Positions 7,637-15,286 of a stretch of 49,811 nt of DNA are shown here, one piece after another. The first letter of the stretch is position 1, and the number at the start of each line of letters is the position of its first letter. The notes beneath the pieces were generated by a model. It saw only the letters and a program-made list of their open reading frames with translations. It ran no database searches and was not told the origin of the DNA. Origin of the DNA: Sulfurimonas paralvinellae (lineage in GTDB: Bacteria; Campylobacterota; Campylobacteria; Campylobacterales; Sulfurimonadaceae). The stretch is taken from assembly GCF_014905135.1 (NCBI RefSeq), contig NZ_CP041407.1, positions 1 through 49,811 of the forward strand, in the 5' to 3' direction. Position numbers and translations under genes: made by a program.

Positions 7637-8608
7637 CTACTGATAAAAACCAGCGTCAGGTAGTTTACCGCCTATGATCTTTGGATTGTTTTGTTTTAAG
7701 ACATTGAAAAAGAATTCGAGATCTTTTTTTGCATCTTTTGCAGCAACATCATTGAGTTGGACATGGCTTATACTGTCTGCTACAGCTTCTGGTGTTAGCA
7801 TCGGAATATATTTATTCACTAATTTTCCTGCTTCTTCTGGGTGAGTTTTGTACCATTTTAAAGCTTTTGCATACTCTTGGTTAAAACGTTTTACGATGTA
7901 AGGATCTACTTGACCGACAGTTGCCATGCCTGCTTGTGGAATCTTGCCATCTACATGAAAAACTTCTCCCCACTCTTTTTGCAGATTAGCACTTCTGTAT
8001 AAGTCAGGTGCTATCAGTTTGAGCGGGAAAGAGTGTGTTTTTCTTAAAGCCATAGAGATAGCAGGTTCTACTAAAAGTGCATTGTCAACTCTTCTCATAA
8101 TGAGCATCTGCATTGCATCGATAGGGGAACTTACATACTGAATTTTAAAATCTTTTTTAGGGTCAAGTCCCTCTTTTTTAGCGATCTCTTGAAATACGAT
8201 ATCCGGCATATCTCCGCGAAAAGGCATAACAATCTCACATCCTTTAAAATCAGCTAATGTTTTTTTATTTTTATCACGTGTCAGCATGCCTAAGATACCC
8301 CAAATAGAAACATTTTGAAGTTTTATATCAACACCTTTGTTGTAAAGGTTGGCAGCTACATTTGTAGGTACAGCTATAAAGTTCGCTTTACCTCTGAGTG
8401 TCAAGGCTCTAAGCTCATCGGGTGATTTCCATAAAACGAACTTAACATTTTTGGCAACATCATTTAGGGCACCGCTCTCTATTATTCGTAAGAGTGGATG
8501 AGAAACACTTGCCATTGGACCACTTAAAGTAAGCGTGTCAACCTTTTTAAAATCACCTGCATGAAGTGAAAGTGCAACGAATACACCTAAAACTAATTTT
8601 TTTAACAT
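7637..8608 (-). CDS. ABC transporter periplasmic substrate-binding protein (NitT/TauT type)
   Basis: 323 aa with a signal peptide (LKKLVLGVFVALSLHAGD). The body follows the SsuA/TauA/ThiY-like fold: LRGKANFIAVPTNVAANL, LADFKGCEIVMPF and LIMRRVDNALLVEPAISMAL. It supplies the binding component for the permease and ATPase encoded divergently at 9977-11493. The substrate is not readable. Nitrate, sulfonate, pyrimidine and other ligands occur in this family; the Fur-like sites and NnrS in the same locus favour something linked to iron, haem or NO stress, but that is inference. Confidence 0.8.
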   Translation of the reverse strand: MLKKLVLGVFVALSLHAGDFKKVDTLTLSGPMASVSHPLLRIIESGALNDVAKNVKFVLWKSPDELRALTLRGKANFIAVPTNVAANLYNKGVDIKLQNVSIWGILGMLTRDKNKKTLADFKGCEIVMPFRGDMPDIVFQEIAKKEGLDPKKDFKIQYVSSPIDAMQMLIMRRVDNALLVEPAISMALRKTHSFPLKLIAPDLYRSANLQKEWGEVFHVDGKIPQAGMATVGQVDPYIVKRFNQEYAKALKWYKTHPEEAGKLVNKYIPMLTPEAVADSISHVQLNDVAAKDAKKDLEFFFNVLKQNNPKIIGGKLPDAGFYQ

Positions 8609-8693
8609 TTTTCTATCCTGTTTTTGTAAATGTAATAATTCCCGTTAAGTTTAGAACTCTCAAGTATTATTTGATGAAGATGGAGTAAAAATT

Positions 8694-8858
8694 TTAGCAT
8701 AGTAACTCTTTTAAAATCCCATGTATCTGTTTACTAGGTACATCTTTATGCCTCATTGAGACAACTCTCATAAGTGGGCAGAGCAGATCTTTTGATCTGC
8801 TGTAACCCGATTTTTTTATGATTGTATTGATCTCTGATTTTAGCTCTATATTAGACAT
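8694..8858 (-). CDS. Small 54-aa protein in the ABC/OMP operon
   Basis: ORF with ATG at 8858, SD AAGGA 7 nt upstream, and TAA at 8694-8696. The protein starts MSNIELKSEINTIIKKSGYS and ends KQIHGILKELLC; it has two Cys (27 and 54), is basic and predicted helical. It lies in the gap between the outer-membrane protein gene (11 bp before) and the substrate-binding gene (85 bp after) on the same strand, so it is probably co-transcribed. No family is recognised. A palindrome at 8782-8801 (AGCAGATC-TTTT-GATCTGCT) lies inside its reading frame. Confidence 0.55.
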   Translation of the reverse strand: MSNIELKSEINTIIKKSGYSRSKDLLCPLMRVVSMRHKDVPSKQIHGILKELLC

Positions 8859-8869
8859 TTTCTTTCCTT

Positions 8870-9817
8870 TTAAAATAGATAACCAAGCCTACAAACAAAT
8901 CTCTGTTTTTCTAATGGTTGATACTCTGAGAGATTGTAGTGTGCAAGAAAACTCATACCAACGCCAAGATGAATCTTTGGTTTACCAAACGGTAAAAATT
9001 CAACTTCTGGTGTTATGTATCCAACTGTTCCACTGAATGCTTTAAATGGCAGTCTTTGGCGAAGAGCAGGAGTCGTATCATTTCCCATATCTGTTTTAGA
9101 GTTATATTTCCCGTTATATTCGATACCTAAGTTAATTTTATCTGTAACAGCACTTGTAAATGATAGATCATAACTGAGTTCATTTCCAAAGTCATAATCA
9201 TGTTCTGCTTTTGGTCTATAGGTGTACATAGTATTGAAATCAACTCTCATTGTGTCATTTATAACTTTTGAAACACCAAGTTCTGCTTTATATTCATACT
9301 CACCGGTTCCCATTTGTGTAGGAAGCGGTGTATTGGTAGTTGCAGCAAAAGGAGGTGCTTTTTTAAAGCCGTCATCTGTTGAACCCGTTGGCAGTTTTAC
9401 CCCTGCACCGACTGAAACTTGATAGCCATACTCTTTCATAGGTAAAACAACATATCTTCCCATTACTACCATATCACCTACACCTTGATTGTCAATCGCC
9501 ACATCATTTGGACCTAGTTTGGCCGTTGCCTCAATATGTTTATATGGAAGAACAACTCTTACATCAAAGTTTTTACTTACACCATATTTTGCGACAAGCA
9601 GTGTGGCATTTGCTGTTGCATCAAGATGCTCTCTGTTAGTTACTTCATGTGTGCCATCAAACATATGGTCTCTTTTCATATAGATATTTTTAATACCCAT
9701 CTTAAATTTACCCTCGGGAAGCGTCATAGCACCGCCTTTAGAGTTAATGCCTGGAATTACTTGTGCATTGAGTAGTGTCGCTCCAAGTAAAGAGAGTGTT
9801 AATAGTTTCTTCTTCAT
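8870..9817 (-). CDS. Outer-membrane beta-barrel protein
   Basis: 315 aa from the ATG at 9817 (SD AAGGAA at the right distance); a longer start at 9838 adds seven residues with no better SD. The signal peptide KKKLLTLSLLGATLLNAQ is followed by alternating amphipathic strands rich in Gly/Tyr and a terminal Phe (RLGYLF), the outer-membrane assembly signal. It resembles the family of outer-membrane 'transporter' proteins found next to uptake systems. It heads the minus-strand operon with the 54-aa protein and the ABC binding protein, so it may be the entry pore for the same substrate. Confidence 0.7.
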   Translation of the reverse strand: MKKKLLTLSLLGATLLNAQVIPGINSKGGAMTLPEGKFKMGIKNIYMKRDHMFDGTHEVTNREHLDATANATLLVAKYGVSKNFDVRVVLPYKHIEATAKLGPNDVAIDNQGVGDMVVMGRYVVLPMKEYGYQVSVGAGVKLPTGSTDDGFKKAPPFAATTNTPLPTQMGTGEYEYKAELGVSKVINDTMRVDFNTMYTYRPKAEHDYDFGNELSYDLSFTSAVTDKINLGIEYNGKYNSKTDMGNDTTPALRQRLPFKAFSGTVGYITPEVEFLPFGKPKIHLGVGMSFLAHYNLSEYQPLEKQRFVCRLGYLF

Positions 9818-9829
9818 TATTTTCCTTAT

Positions 9830-9844
9830 TGATATCAATTATCA
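9830..9844. promoter_or_regulatory. Fur-box-like operator (site 1)
   Basis: TGATATCAATTATCA matches the 7-1-7 Fur consensus TGATAATnATTATCA at 12 of 14 positions, with the right arm perfect. It lies 13 bp upstream of the outer-membrane protein start codon, overlapping the likely transcription start. Assignment to Fur is from consensus only. Confidence 0.5.
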
Positions 9845-9858
9845 TAGTTGATTGTGAA

Positions 9859-9893
9859 AGTTTATCGATACTTTTCTTAAGTATAGATAAACT
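9859..9893. promoter_or_regulatory. 13-bp inverted repeat in the divergent promoter
   Basis: AGTTTATCGATAC (9859-9871) and GTATAGATAAACT (9881-9893) are inverted copies with one mismatch and a 9-nt spacer. The repeat is centred between the two divergent units and is a candidate binding site for a dimeric regulator. A 12-bp palindrome AAACTTAAGTTT follows at 9918-9929. Confidence 0.45.
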
Positions 9894-9894
9894 T

Positions 9895-9913
9895 GAAAGT
9901 CATTATCATTATT
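9895..9913. promoter_or_regulatory. Fur-box-like operator (site 2)
   Basis: Read on the minus strand, this site matches the 19-bp Fur consensus at 15 of 19 positions, including an 11-base run ATAATGATAAT. It lies about 65 bp upstream of the permease start (9977). With site 1 it brackets the shared promoter region. Confidence 0.4.
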
Positions 9914-9976
9914 AACTAAACTTAAGTTTTTAAATACTATACTTCGATAGTAATAATTATTATAAGGAATAGTTTT

Positions 9977-10759
9977 ATGAAATTCTTTCTAAAAATACTC
10001 AAAGATTTTCCGGCTTATTTATGGAGTGGGTGGGGTGCTGTTGCTTCCATCTTACTCTTTATAGCTCTGTGGGATGTTGGAAATCAGCTCTATGGCAATT
10101 TAGTCCTGCCATCTCCATTAGAGACATTTAAAACACTCTATACGATGCTGCATAGTCCAGATGTTTGGGAACAGATAGATATTACACTCTATCGTGCTTC
10201 AGTCGGTTTTGGACTCTCTTTACTTTTTGGTTCTGTTTTAGGTCTTATTGCAGGTTTTTTCGCCACAGCTTCCATGATGAGTCGTCCTATTGTTACGATA
10301 CTTGTGGGTATGCCGCCGATTGCGTGGATCGTTCTTGCTATGATCTGGTTTGGTATGGGGGATGAGACGGTTATCTTTACTGTAGTAGTTGCCTCTTTCC
10401 CTATTATCTTTGTTGGCGCGCTCCAAGGTACGAGAACACTTGATGGTGACTTAAAAGAGATGGCAGAGAGCTTTCATTTTCCATGGCACATGAAGTTTAT
10501 AGATGTCTATTTTCCACATATATTTTCTTACATTTTTCCTGCGTGGGTAAGTGGGCTTGGCATGGCTTGGAAGATAGTTATCATGGCTGAATTATTAGCG
10601 ACAAGTGATGGTCTGGGTGCTGAACTTGCTATTGCCCGTAGTCAGTTAGACACGCCTACGGCTTTAGCGCTTGTGACAATTATGATAGGTTCTTTGATGT
10701 TTATCGAGTACATAATATTAGAGCCGATTAAAAGAGAGGTAGAGTTATGGAGAAGTTAG
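9977..10759 (+). CDS. ABC transporter permease (NitT/TauT type)
   Basis: 260 aa, six hydrophobic segments, BPD_transp_1 fold. The EAA-like coupling loop is visible at EMAESFHFPWHMKFIDVYFPH (about residues 162-182). A start with SD AAGGA is clear. It forms the membrane channel with the ATPase that follows, overlapping it by 13 nt. The matching binding protein is divergent at 7637. This is the first gene of the plus-strand permease-ATPase-NnrS-YnfA unit. Confidence 0.85.
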   Translation: MKFFLKILKDFPAYLWSGWGAVASILLFIALWDVGNQLYGNLVLPSPLETFKTLYTMLHSPDVWEQIDITLYRASVGFGLSLLFGSVLGLIAGFFATASMMSRPIVTILVGMPPIAWIVLAMIWFGMGDETVIFTVVVASFPIIFVGALQGTRTLDGDLKEMAESFHFPWHMKFIDVYFPHIFSYIFPAWVSGLGMAWKIVIMAELLATSDGLGAELAIARSQLDTPTALALVTIMIGSLMFIEYIILEPIKREVELWRS

Positions 10760-11493
10760 AAGTTAAACACTTAACACACCATTTTGGATTTACAGAGATC
10801 CTTCACGATATAAACTTTACTCTTAAAAAAGGGGAAGTTTTAAGTATTGTAGGTCCAAGTGGTGGAGGGAAGACAACACTTTTACATCTGTGTGCGGGGC
10901 TTTTGGATGTTGAAGAGGGTTCTATTTACAACAGTTTTCAGAGCAGTGCTTTTGCTTTTCAAGAAGGCAGACTTCTTCCTTGGAAGAATGTCATAGATAA
11001 CATCGCAGTAGGCCTTTTGGCTAGAGGAGACAAAAAAAGTGAAGCTTTGCAAAAATCAGAAGAGATAGCACTGAAATTTGGACTTGAAGAGGATGATTTT
11101 GAAAAGTTTCCAAAAGATCTAAGCGGTGGGATGAAACAAAGGGTAAACTTTGCAAGGGCCTTAGTGACAAAGCCATCACTTCTGTTTTTAGATGAACCGT
11201 TTTCTGCTTTGGATATAGGGTTAAAAAGGGAGTTGTATACCCATCTTTTAGAGAGTTGTAAAGAAGATAATATGAGCATACTTTTTATTACGCATGATCT
11301 GATGGAAGGAATCCGCTTGAGTGATGAAATTTTACTTCTTGAAGCAGACCCTGGCCATATAGTAAAAACCTTTACATATGACACACCAAAAGATAAAAGA
11401 GATGATACCTTTGTTTATGAAGAGAGTGCAAAGATACTTCAAGACAAAGAGATTATCCAAACATTTGAATTAAACACTCTGGAGTTGAAATAA
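10747..11493 (+). CDS. ABC transporter ATPase (NitT/TauT type)
   Basis: 248 aa. All ATPase motifs are present: Walker A GPSGGGKTT (about residue 38), Q-loop AFQEGRLLPW, signature LSGGMKQRV, Walker B LLFLDEPFSALD and switch His in LFITHDL. The C-terminal ~40 residues (DTPKDKRDD...) are family-like. It overlaps the permease by 13 nt, and its stop shares one base with the start of nnrS, so the three are translationally coupled. It energises the transporter; the substrate is unknown. Confidence 0.88.
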   Translation: MEKLEVKHLTHHFGFTEILHDINFTLKKGEVLSIVGPSGGGKTTLLHLCAGLLDVEEGSIYNSFQSSAFAFQEGRLLPWKNVIDNIAVGLLARGDKKSEALQKSEEIALKFGLEEDDFEKFPKDLSGGMKQRVNFARALVTKPSLLFLDEPFSALDIGLKRELYTHLLESCKEDNMSILFITHDLMEGIRLSDEILLLEADPGHIVKTFTYDTPKDKRDDTFVYEESAKILQDKEIIQTFELNTLELK

Positions 11494-12734
11494 TGCAAAA
11501 CAAAGAAGAGAAACTACACGCAACCAATCATTATCTATATTATCCGGATGAAGAGAACATACCTCCCTATCTGGCTTACGGATTTCGTCCTATATTTTTA
11601 CTTTTAGCTCCTTATCTGATACTCTCAATGGTACTTTGGGGATTTGTCTGGAGTGGCGTTATCAATATACCTTTTATGGACAATGTATTAGTCTGGCATG
11701 TCTATGAGATGCTCTTTGGCATACTCACCGCCGGTGTTATGGCATTTTTAACGACAGGGCTTCCTGAACTCTTTCCAGGAACGGTGCCTTTGGTTGGAAA
11801 AAAATTAAAGTATGTCATGCTTCTTTGGATAGCAGGACGCATAAGCTTTTGGTTCATAGATATTACCGGTGTTTATCTAGCTGCCATTTTAAACCTTGCA
11901 ATACTAGGTTGGCTTATCTGGTTTGCAAAAGATGTTGTACTCGATAAACTTCAAAGACACGCCTCTTTAGGATATGCTTTAGTCGCTATTTTTGGTATTG
12001 AGAGTTGGTTTTTTGCTTCTATGGCAGGTTTTGCGACAACTGATCCTGTGATGATCTTAAGAGTGGCACTTGGCGTTATTGTAATACTAATTTTACTTGC
12101 TATGCGACGCGTCAATATGGAAGCAGTCAATGAACTTATGGAAGATAAAGGGATTGATGATATCTATATCTCCCGTCCACCGCTTACAAATTTAGCAATT
12201 TTTTGTGTTGCTCTTTTTACTGCTGTTGAATTTTTCTATCCTAACAACTCTGTTCTTGGATGGATAGGTTTGGCGAGTGGTGCTGCCGTTTTAGCTATTA
12301 CAAGTGATTATAATCTTAAAGATAAGTTTATATTGAATCAACCTTATGTTATCTATCTTTATTGTATTTATGTTTTGATGGCGCTTGGATATGCACTTAT
12401 GGGATGGGATATACTCATAGGAGAACCGTACGATATAAATAGTTTTAGACACTTTATAACTGCAGGTGGTTTGGGGCTGGCTTATCTGATGGTCATGGTA
12501 ACGATAGGATGGATTCATACAGGAAGACATCTTACATCCAACATCTATACGCATCTGATGGTCTTTTTTATTGTACTCGCTACTTTTATGAGGGGAATGA
12601 TCCCATTTTTTGAAGAGTATTCTATGCAGCTCTATTTTTGGTCTGCCATTGTATGGACTTTGCCATTTGTACTTTTTATAAAAGTGTTTTTTAAGTTTTT
12701 GCTTACTCCTAGAGCAGATGGGATTAAAGGATGA
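11493..12734 (+). CDS. nnrS: NnrS family haem/copper-type membrane protein
   Basis: 413 aa with about 12 membrane helices. The family signature YGFRPIFLLLAPYLILSM is near the N-terminus, followed by WHVYEMLFG with a conserved His and FLTTGLPELFPG. NnrS proteins are haem- and copper-containing inner-membrane proteins linked to protection from nitric oxide during denitrification. Its start overlaps the ATPase stop by one base (TAATG). Placement with an ABC importer and Fur-like sites suggests metal or haem supply together with NO tolerance; this is inference. Confidence 0.85.
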   Translation: MQNKEEKLHATNHYLYYPDEENIPPYLAYGFRPIFLLLAPYLILSMVLWGFVWSGVINIPFMDNVLVWHVYEMLFGILTAGVMAFLTTGLPELFPGTVPLVGKKLKYVMLLWIAGRISFWFIDITGVYLAAILNLAILGWLIWFAKDVVLDKLQRHASLGYALVAIFGIESWFFASMAGFATTDPVMILRVALGVIVILILLAMRRVNMEAVNELMEDKGIDDIYISRPPLTNLAIFCVALFTAVEFFYPNNSVLGWIGLASGAAVLAITSDYNLKDKFILNQPYVIYLYCIYVLMALGYALMGWDILIGEPYDINSFRHFITAGGLGLAYLMVMVTIGWIHTGRHLTSNIYTHLMVFFIVLATFMRGMIPFFEEYSMQLYFWSAIVWTLPFVLFIKVFFKFLLTPRADGIKG

Positions 12735-12771
12735 GTTATAATAATTTACTCTTTGTATGGGGAGAGAAACA

Positions 12772-13098
12772 ATGATAACGAACATAGGTCTTTTTTTTAC
12801 AGGAGCATTTTTTGAAATTTTTGGATGTTATTCTTTTTGGCTTTATTTTAAAGAAAATAAGCATTCTTTTTGGCTTGGTATAGGACTTATATCCTTGGTA
12901 GTCTTTGCCTATGTTTTAACAAAAATAGATCTTACACATGCTGGAAGGGTATACGCTACTTATGGAGGTATATACATTTTTTCTTCATTGCTCTGGCTCT
13001 ACTTTGTTGAGAATGAAGTATTAAATAAGTGGGATATTATTGGTTCAATAACTGCATTTATTGGTGTTTTGATAATTTATGTTGGAAATAAATCTTAA
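12772..13098 (+). CDS. ynfA: YnfA/UPF0060 family small membrane protein
   Basis: 108 aa with four membrane helices. The ATG at 12772 has a strong SD (GGGGAGAG, 5 nt away); an in-frame ATG at 12757 overlaps that SD and is not preferred. The family blocks GRVYATYGGIYI and the final WDIIGSITAFIGVLIIY match YnfA well. YnfA is SMR-like and has been proposed as an efflux protein, but function is unsettled. Last gene of the nnrS unit, 37 bp after it. Confidence 0.8.
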   Translation: MITNIGLFFTGAFFEIFGCYSFWLYFKENKHSFWLGIGLISLVVFAYVLTKIDLTHAGRVYATYGGIYIFSSLLWLYFVENEVLNKWDIIGSITAFIGVLIIYVGNKS

Positions 13099-13142
13099 GT
13101 ATATTATCTAATATACTTTAATTGGACTATTGTCTTAAATTA

Positions 13143-13159
13143 ATTAACATAAGGTATAT
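13143..13159 (+). repeat. Left 17-bp inverted repeat of the toxin-antitoxin cassette
   Basis: ATTAACATAAGGTATAT is exactly the reverse complement of 13882-13898, the other side of the PIN/RHH operon. The repeat ends 3 bp before the -35 box. It may be an operator, a cassette end or both. Confidence 0.7.
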
Positions 13160-13162
13160 GAT

Positions 13163-13191
13163 TTGACTTATAAAATCATATTGTATATAAT
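13163..13191 (+). promoter_or_regulatory. Strong sigma70 promoter giving a near-leaderless toxin mRNA
   Basis: TTGACT (13163-13168) and TATAAT (13186-13191) are separated by exactly 17 bp, a near-perfect housekeeping promoter. Transcription should start about 7 bp after the -10, at about 13198. The toxin ATG is at 13197-13199, so the mRNA would have essentially no leader. No SD precedes this ATG. Confidence 0.65.
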
Positions 13192-13196
13192 ATGAC

Positions 13197-13631
13197 ATGA
13201 AAATAGTAATAGATACAAATGTTGTTCTTGCAGCCTTAATGGCAAAAAAGGGTATTTCCAATAAATTTATGATTTGGTTATTTGAAAACCCAGAGAAAAT
13301 AAATGTTGTATCTAATACACTTGTAACTGAGTTTGAAGATGTACTTTTAAGAGAAAAAAATAGAAAACTCTATGAGCACTTTTCAAAAGATGATCTTCAT
13401 TCTTTTATTGATGATATCTGTCTCATATCGCATCATCAAAAGATTAATTTTCTTTGGAGGCCATTTTTAAAAGATATCAAAGATGATATGGTCTTAGAAA
13501 CTGCATTTAATGCGGGTAGTGAGTATATCATCACATATAATACAAAAGACTTTGTAGGTGTAGAAGATAAGTTTTCTATAAAGATCATTACACCAAAAGA
13601 GTTTTTAAAAATAACAGGAGTGTTAACATGA
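13197..13631 (+). CDS. PIN-domain ribonuclease toxin
   Basis: 144 aa, a single PIN domain of the COG1569 type. The acidic site is visible: VIDTNVV (Asp6), TEFEDVL (Glu), IKDDMVLETA (Asp near 97) and ITYNTKDF near the end. PIN toxins cleave RNA, often tRNA or rRNA; the target here is unknown. The antitoxin gene overlaps its stop by 4 nt (ATGA) and is downstream, the reverse of the common antitoxin-first order. The likely leaderless start would keep toxin translation low compared with the antitoxin, which has a good SD. Confidence 0.82.
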   Translation: MKIVIDTNVVLAALMAKKGISNKFMIWLFENPEKINVVSNTLVTEFEDVLLREKNRKLYEHFSKDDLHSFIDDICLISHHQKINFLWRPFLKDIKDDMVLETAFNAGSEYIITYNTKDFVGVEDKFSIKIITPKEFLKITGVLT

Positions 13632-13855
13632 ATTATGCATTACGAATACCAGATTATTACAAAGATGATATCGAGAGCGTTAAAGGCAATGTTTCTTTAA
13701 ATCAGTTTATTGTTAATGCGATTGCTGAAAAAGTTGCATCATTAAAAACATTGGATTATCTTGAGCAAAGAGCAGCTAGAGGTTCAAGAGAACATGCACT
13801 TAAAATGCTAAAAAATGCTTCAAATAAACAACCAAATGATCTAGATAGTTTTTAA
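13628..13855 (+). CDS. Ribbon-helix-helix antitoxin
   Basis: 75 aa. The N-terminal NYALRIPDYYKDDI, then SLNQFIVNAIAEKVASL, fits a ribbon-helix-helix DNA-binding fold (strand, two helices). The C-terminal tail (residues ~45-75) is charged and flexible, as expected for a toxin-binding region. A strong SD (AGGAG) lies 8 nt before the ATG. It partners the PIN protein with a 4-nt overlap. It probably represses the operon by binding near the promoter, perhaps at the 17-bp inverted repeat. Confidence 0.78.
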   Translation: MNYALRIPDYYKDDIESVKGNVSLNQFIVNAIAEKVASLKTLDYLEQRAARGSREHALKMLKNASNKQPNDLDSF

Positions 13856-13881
13856 AAGAATAGAGTATTATTTTCAATAGA

Positions 13882-13898
13882 ATATACCTTATGTTAAT
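13882..13898 (-). repeat. Right 17-bp inverted repeat of the toxin-antitoxin cassette
   Basis: Exact reverse complement of 13143-13159, located 27 bp after the antitoxin stop. A further 7-bp TCAAATC (13898-13904) is the inverse of GATTTGA at 13160-13166. It is not followed by a T-run, so it is not a simple terminator. Confidence 0.7.
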
Positions 13899-13919
13899 CA
13901 AATCAATTTGTTTTCCTTG

Positions 13920-14143
13920 ATTCACTCCTGTTAAGTTTTAAAGCATCTCTTAATTCATAGTACTTTTTTAAAGAGTTTTTATAAATTGTATTTTGGATTA
14001 TATTTTATAATCTCGATCTTCCTACCTGAAATCAAATCAATACTTCGTCCTCTTCTAGTGCATTTAGTTACTTGCCTATCTGTAAAGAATTTAAATTATA
14101 TTATCAACTCTTTATCTTTTGAGCCTAATAAAACTTTTAGCAT
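13920..14143 (-). pseudogene. Decayed copy of the winged-helix regulator at 41065-41427
   Basis: Starting from ATG at 14143, the frame reads MLKVLLGSKDKEL, identical to the start of the intact gene at 41427. About 60 bp of the intact sequence is then missing. The rest continues with clear nucleotide similarity (AGTGCATTTAGTTACTTGCC against AGTGCATCTAGTTGTTTGCC; the GATCTTCCTAC block is shared), but in shifted frames with stops. The partner nucleotidyltransferase gene is absent here. This is a relic of a second copy of that toxin-antitoxin module. Confidence 0.75.
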
Positions 14144-14179
14144 ATAAACTATTTTGTATTTACAGCTGGAATATCTACT

Positions 14180-14932
14180 TTATGTTTTTACTAGAGAACA
14201 TTCCCATCCATCATACATTCCATTACAACTTGTGCTTATTTCAATAATCTTCATAGTAAGTTCATCAATATTATAAAAGAATGGGCTGTCTATTCGGTAA
14301 AACTGTACTCCATGCATTGTTTCATTGTTAAATGGTACTTCAAACTCTTTTTGGCATTGAAATCCTTCATTTTCAATTTTTAGTTTGAAATTTTGGCGTT
14401 CTTCATCATTCTTAAAATATGCTTTATGCTCAATCGCACGTTCCATATGTAAGTTATCACCTTTCTCTTGTAACGCATTGCAAGTATGATGGTTGGTTAT
14501 TATCTGCCACTCAGCAACTGTTGGAAAAAGAAGTTTTTGGTAAACTTCCCATTCCATATCCATTCGAGAACCAAATTCATAAACGTACTCTGGAAAATGT
14601 TTCATGGCTGTAGATACAGTATCACTCCATTCAAAGTCCATTTTTAAATAATATATAAAAGTTACTTCTCCTTGAGAGATAATACGTCCTATATATTTGC
14701 CACTGCGCCAGCGGAGTGATTCCAATTCAAGTCTATCTTCTATAAAACCAACATCATTACTCTCTTCATCAGTGACCAATCCATTCTCTTTAGGATCATG
14801 TAACTTGATTTTCACAAATGCTACATATATAAATTCAGGATTTGGTACCCCATCAGCTACGCCCGCATTAAAAGAGATCATTGCCGGATGCCCTTCAATT
14901 GGTTTCATATACGCTTCCCAATATTCTTGCAT
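14180..14932 (-). CDS. DUF695 / RraB-like protein
   Basis: 250 aa. The first ~140 residues (from WEAYMKPIEGHPAMISFN) look like DUF695. The C-terminal ~100 residues (HMERAIEHKAYFKNDEERQNF...VQFYRID...YDGWECSLV) resemble RraB, the inhibitor of RNase E. No signal peptide. It starts 12 nt after hypA stops, so it is the last gene of the hyp operon, although no role in hydrogenase maturation is known. The family assignment is by eye. Confidence 0.6.
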   Translation of the reverse strand: MQEYWEAYMKPIEGHPAMISFNAGVADGVPNPEFIYVAFVKIKLHDPKENGLVTDEESNDVGFIEDRLELESLRWRSGKYIGRIISQGEVTFIYYLKMDFEWSDTVSTAMKHFPEYVYEFGSRMDMEWEVYQKLLFPTVAEWQIITNHHTCNALQEKGDNLHMERAIEHKAYFKNDEERQNFKLKIENEGFQCQKEFEVPFNNETMHGVQFYRIDSPFFYNIDELTMKIIEISTSCNGMYDGWECSLVKT

Positions 14933-14944
14933 AGTTTTTCCTTT

Positions 14945-15286
14945 TTATTCCATTTCTAAACTCATGAGGAACATATCTTCCCCATCAATTACATTTACAT
15001 CAGTTGAGCCGCATTCTTGGCAACAATAGTGAATTTTTTCAAGTTCATTTTCTTTTTTACATTGGTTACACACTATTTTCAAAGCTTGTATATTCATAAT
15101 AAACTCTGCTCCATCACACACAGTCTTCTCTTTAAAAGTATTAAAAGCAATCTCCAAAAGATGTGCTTCAATACCGCTCATAACACCAATTTTGACAACT
15201 ATCTTTGTGACTTTCTGAGCATCATTTTTTTCCGCTACATCTTCTATCTGTTCAAGTAAAGCTTGAACAACACTGTACTCATGCAT
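14945..15286 (-). CDS. hypA: Hydrogenase nickel-insertion protein HypA
   Basis: 113 aa, normal length. MHEYSVVQALLEQIE carries the N-terminal Met-His-Glu nickel site. The zinc domain has two CxxC pairs, CNQCKK (about 71-76) and CQECGS. HypA hands nickel to the hydrogenase large-subunit precursor together with HypB. The start overlaps the end of hypX by 8 nt. The gene lies at the end of the hypB-C-D-E-X-A run. Confidence 0.93.
   Translation of the reverse strand: MHEYSVVQALLEQIEDVAEKNDAQKVTKIVVKIGVMSGIEAHLLEIAFNTFKEKTVCDGAEFIMNIQALKIVCNQCKKENELEKIHYCCQECGSTDVNVIDGEDMFLMSLEME

Noticed and set aside
7608-7643. 11-codon ORF after a good SD (AGGAGAAG)
   Set aside because: It is too short, overlaps the end of the convergent substrate-binding gene and shows no feature of a real peptide.
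8782-8801. Perfect 8-bp hairpin AGCAGATC-TTTT-GATCTGCT as a terminator or REP element
   Set aside because: It lies inside the supported 54-aa reading frame and has no adjoining T-run in the direction of transcription.
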